Source: an uncultured Clostridia bacterium
Lineage (GTDB): Bacteria > Bacillota > Clostridia > TANB77 > CAG-508
Direction: 5' to 3'
Length of the DNA: 35,704 nt
Assembly: GCA_947627415.1 (NCBI GenBank)
Contig: CANQVU010000012.1
Span: 1-35,704 of the forward strand
Below, piece by piece: positions 34,525 through 35,704 of the stretch. The position numbers and the translations under genes are program-made. Numbering within the stretch: position 1 is the first letter of the stretch; each line of letters starts with the position of its first letter. Below the pieces are notes generated by a model. The model did not search any database. It was given only the letters and a program-made list of their open reading frames with translations, and was not told the origin of the DNA.

Positions 34525-34633
34525 AGTTTTCCGCCTTCATATTTTCTTCTATATCTGTTATTTGTTTTAGTTCTAAAAATGTATCTATATTTCCTGTATT
34601 CTTAAAGGTATTCCATGCTAATTGTTTTATCAT
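34466..34633 (-). CDS. yqzL: YqzL-like small protein, 55 aa, overlapping recO
   Basis: This short frame between era and recO reads MIKQLAWNTFKNTGNIDTFLELKQI and so on; the W-x-x-F-x-x-TGNID-T pattern matches YqzL of Bacillus, which sits at the same place. Its function is unknown. The ATG has an aaggag SD about 10 nt upstream. The frame continues 59 nt past the recO start in a different frame and ends DSSRF, longer than the 47 or so residues I would expect, so the last residues are probably not under selection as protein. The start and core region look genuine. Confidence 0.75.
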   Translation of the reverse strand: MIKQLAWNTFKNTGNIDTFLELKQITDIEENMKAENYEIIKNEGISNCRKDSSRF

Positions 34634-34723
34634 ATGTCTTCATCTCCTTGCATAAGTGTAAAATAATTTAATAGTAATTAATAATTCACACCTTTAATTT
34701 TATCTTCTGTAATTTTATAGTTT

Positions 34724-35626
34724 TTATTCACTTTTAAATCTTTTTAATATGCTCTGATTATCTTGCCAATCTTCTTTAACTTTAACCCACAATTTTAAAT
34801 TTATTTTCGTATCTAAAGTTCTTTCCATATCTTGTCTTGCATACATTCCAATTTTTTTAAGCATTGTTCCATCTTTTCCTATTACAATGCCTTTGTGTGA
34901 TTTTCTTAAAACAAATATTGTTGCTTCAACATCATAAATATCTTCGCCTTTAGTAGTTCTTCTTAAATTCATTTTTTCTACTTCTACAAGTATACCATGT
35001 GGAACTTCTTGATCTAATAATTTTAATGCTTTTTCCCTAATAGTTTCTTCCATTAATTGTCTTGCAGTTTGATCAGTATACTCATCTATATCATAATATG
35101 CTGGTCCTTCTGGAATGTGCTTTTCTATTTCATCTAATATCTTATTTGTATTTTCGTTTTTTAAAGCTGATATTGGAATTATTGCTTCAAAATCATATTC
35201 TTTACTGTATATATCTATTAGTTTTAACAATTTTTCTTTTTCTATTAAATCTATTTTATTAATAATTAATATAGTTTTTTTATTTTTCTCTTTAATTTTT
35301 TCTAGTATTAAACTATCACCTTTTCCTATTTTTTCTGATGTAGCCTCAATAATAAATAATAAAACATCTACATCTGGCAAAGTTTGCCAAGCTGTTTCAT
35401 TCATTGTTTCACCAAGTTTTGTTTTTGGCTTGTGTATTCCTGGTGTATCAATAAAAACTATTTGAGAATTATCTCTATTTACAATTGCCTTGATAGCTGT
35501 TCTAGTGGTTTGGCGTTTATCTGCAGTAATAGCAACTTTTTCACCAACTAGACTATTTATTAATGTTGATTTTCCCACATTTGTTCTTCCTATTATTGAT
35601 ACAAAACCTGATTTAAAATTGCTCAT
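34724..35626 (-). CDS. era: GTPase Era, 16S rRNA maturation factor
   Basis: Era binds the 3' end of 16S rRNA and assists 30S assembly. The ATG at 35624-35626 (SD gaggaaag) gives 300 aa. The G domain shows G1 GRTNVGKST, G2 with TTRTAIKAI, G3 DTPGIHKP, G4 NKID and G5 ISALKN; the C-terminal KH domain has FVLRKSHKGIVIGKDGTMLK. The longer open frame would add nine residues upstream of the SD. It heads the era-yqzL-recO run. The short stretch beyond to 35704 contains an SD-like aaaggagag and a TATAAT-like box but no gene that I can define. Confidence 0.96.
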   Translation of the reverse strand: MSNFKSGFVSIIGRTNVGKSTLINSLVGEKVAITADKRQTTRTAIKAIVNRDNSQIVFIDTPGIHKPKTKLGETMNETAWQTLPDVDVLLFIIEATSEKIGKGDSLILEKIKEKNKKTILIINKIDLIEKEKLLKLIDIYSKEYDFEAIIPISALKNENTNKILDEIEKHIPEGPAYYDIDEYTDQTARQLMEETIREKALKLLDQEVPHGILVEVEKMNLRRTTKGEDIYDVEATIFVLRKSHKGIVIGKDGTMLKKIGMYARQDMERTLDTKINLKLWVKVKEDWQDNQSILKRFKSE

Positions 35627-35704
35627 CTTTCCTCGTATAATTAAAACATACAAAATATTCTAATTATACTCTCCTTTCTTTTTAAAATTTTGTATAATAT
35701 ATTT

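Overview
The window is about 35.7 kb of very AT-rich DNA, coded almost wholly on the minus strand. It comes from a spore-forming member of the Firmicutes, most likely an uncultured anaerobic Clostridia lineage. The evidence is a spoIVB protease gene, an alpha/beta-type small acid-soluble spore protein, the era-yqzL-recO order, long-form hpf, AGA-dominated arginine codons and strong GGAGG ribosome binding sites. No rRNA, tRNA, CRISPR array or insertion sequence was seen.

Layout from low to high coordinates: a cell-wall cluster femAB-type gene, alr and a DUF1189-like gene (78-3260); dCMP deaminase, cysS and a class A penicillin-binding protein (3375-8131); dprA and folD (8196-10007); a plus-strand MATE transporter fused to a cytidylate-kinase-like domain (10214-12211); asnB (12257-14106); a small two-helix membrane protein (14232-14474); spoIVB (14688-15907); a Tad/type IVc-like pilus locus (15969-29245) with an 849-aa surface protein, seven pilin-like genes, a fused TadB/TadC-type membrane protein, the CpaF/TadA ATPase, two TadZ/CpaE-like proteins and CpaB; a HAD phosphatase; a plus-strand SASP gene; an hpf, PP2C phosphatase and 142-aa helical protein cluster (30847-33514); and recO, yqzL and era (33807-35626).

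The most striking observation is translational. Six genes (dprA, asnB, spoIVB, cpaF, the PP2C gene and recO) are split into two to four frames, ten breaks in all. At every break the zero-frame codon is CGG, and reading resumes in the +1 frame at a GGN glycine codon, so C-GGN is read as Gly. Where I know the family, that glycine is conserved, for example in the CpaF Walker A motif and in the GMSG of the SpoIVB active site. By hand count no other in-frame CGG occurs in any gene here. The same trinucleotide occurs about 41 times in the other two phases of genes without any frame change, about 23 of them as a codon ending in C followed by a GGN glycine codon. This argues against sequencing error and for pervasive +1 frameshifting, or quadruplet decoding, at an otherwise unassigned CGG codon. 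The nearest precedent I know is Perkinsus mitochondrial cox1, where AGG and CCC codons are frameshifted.

Other items of interest are seven pilin-like genes, five of which share a leaderless MENA-type N terminus; hairpin-forming repeats between the pilus genes; REP-like palindromes elsewhere; and a 13-bp tandem duplication in cpaF that creates its own CGG shift site.
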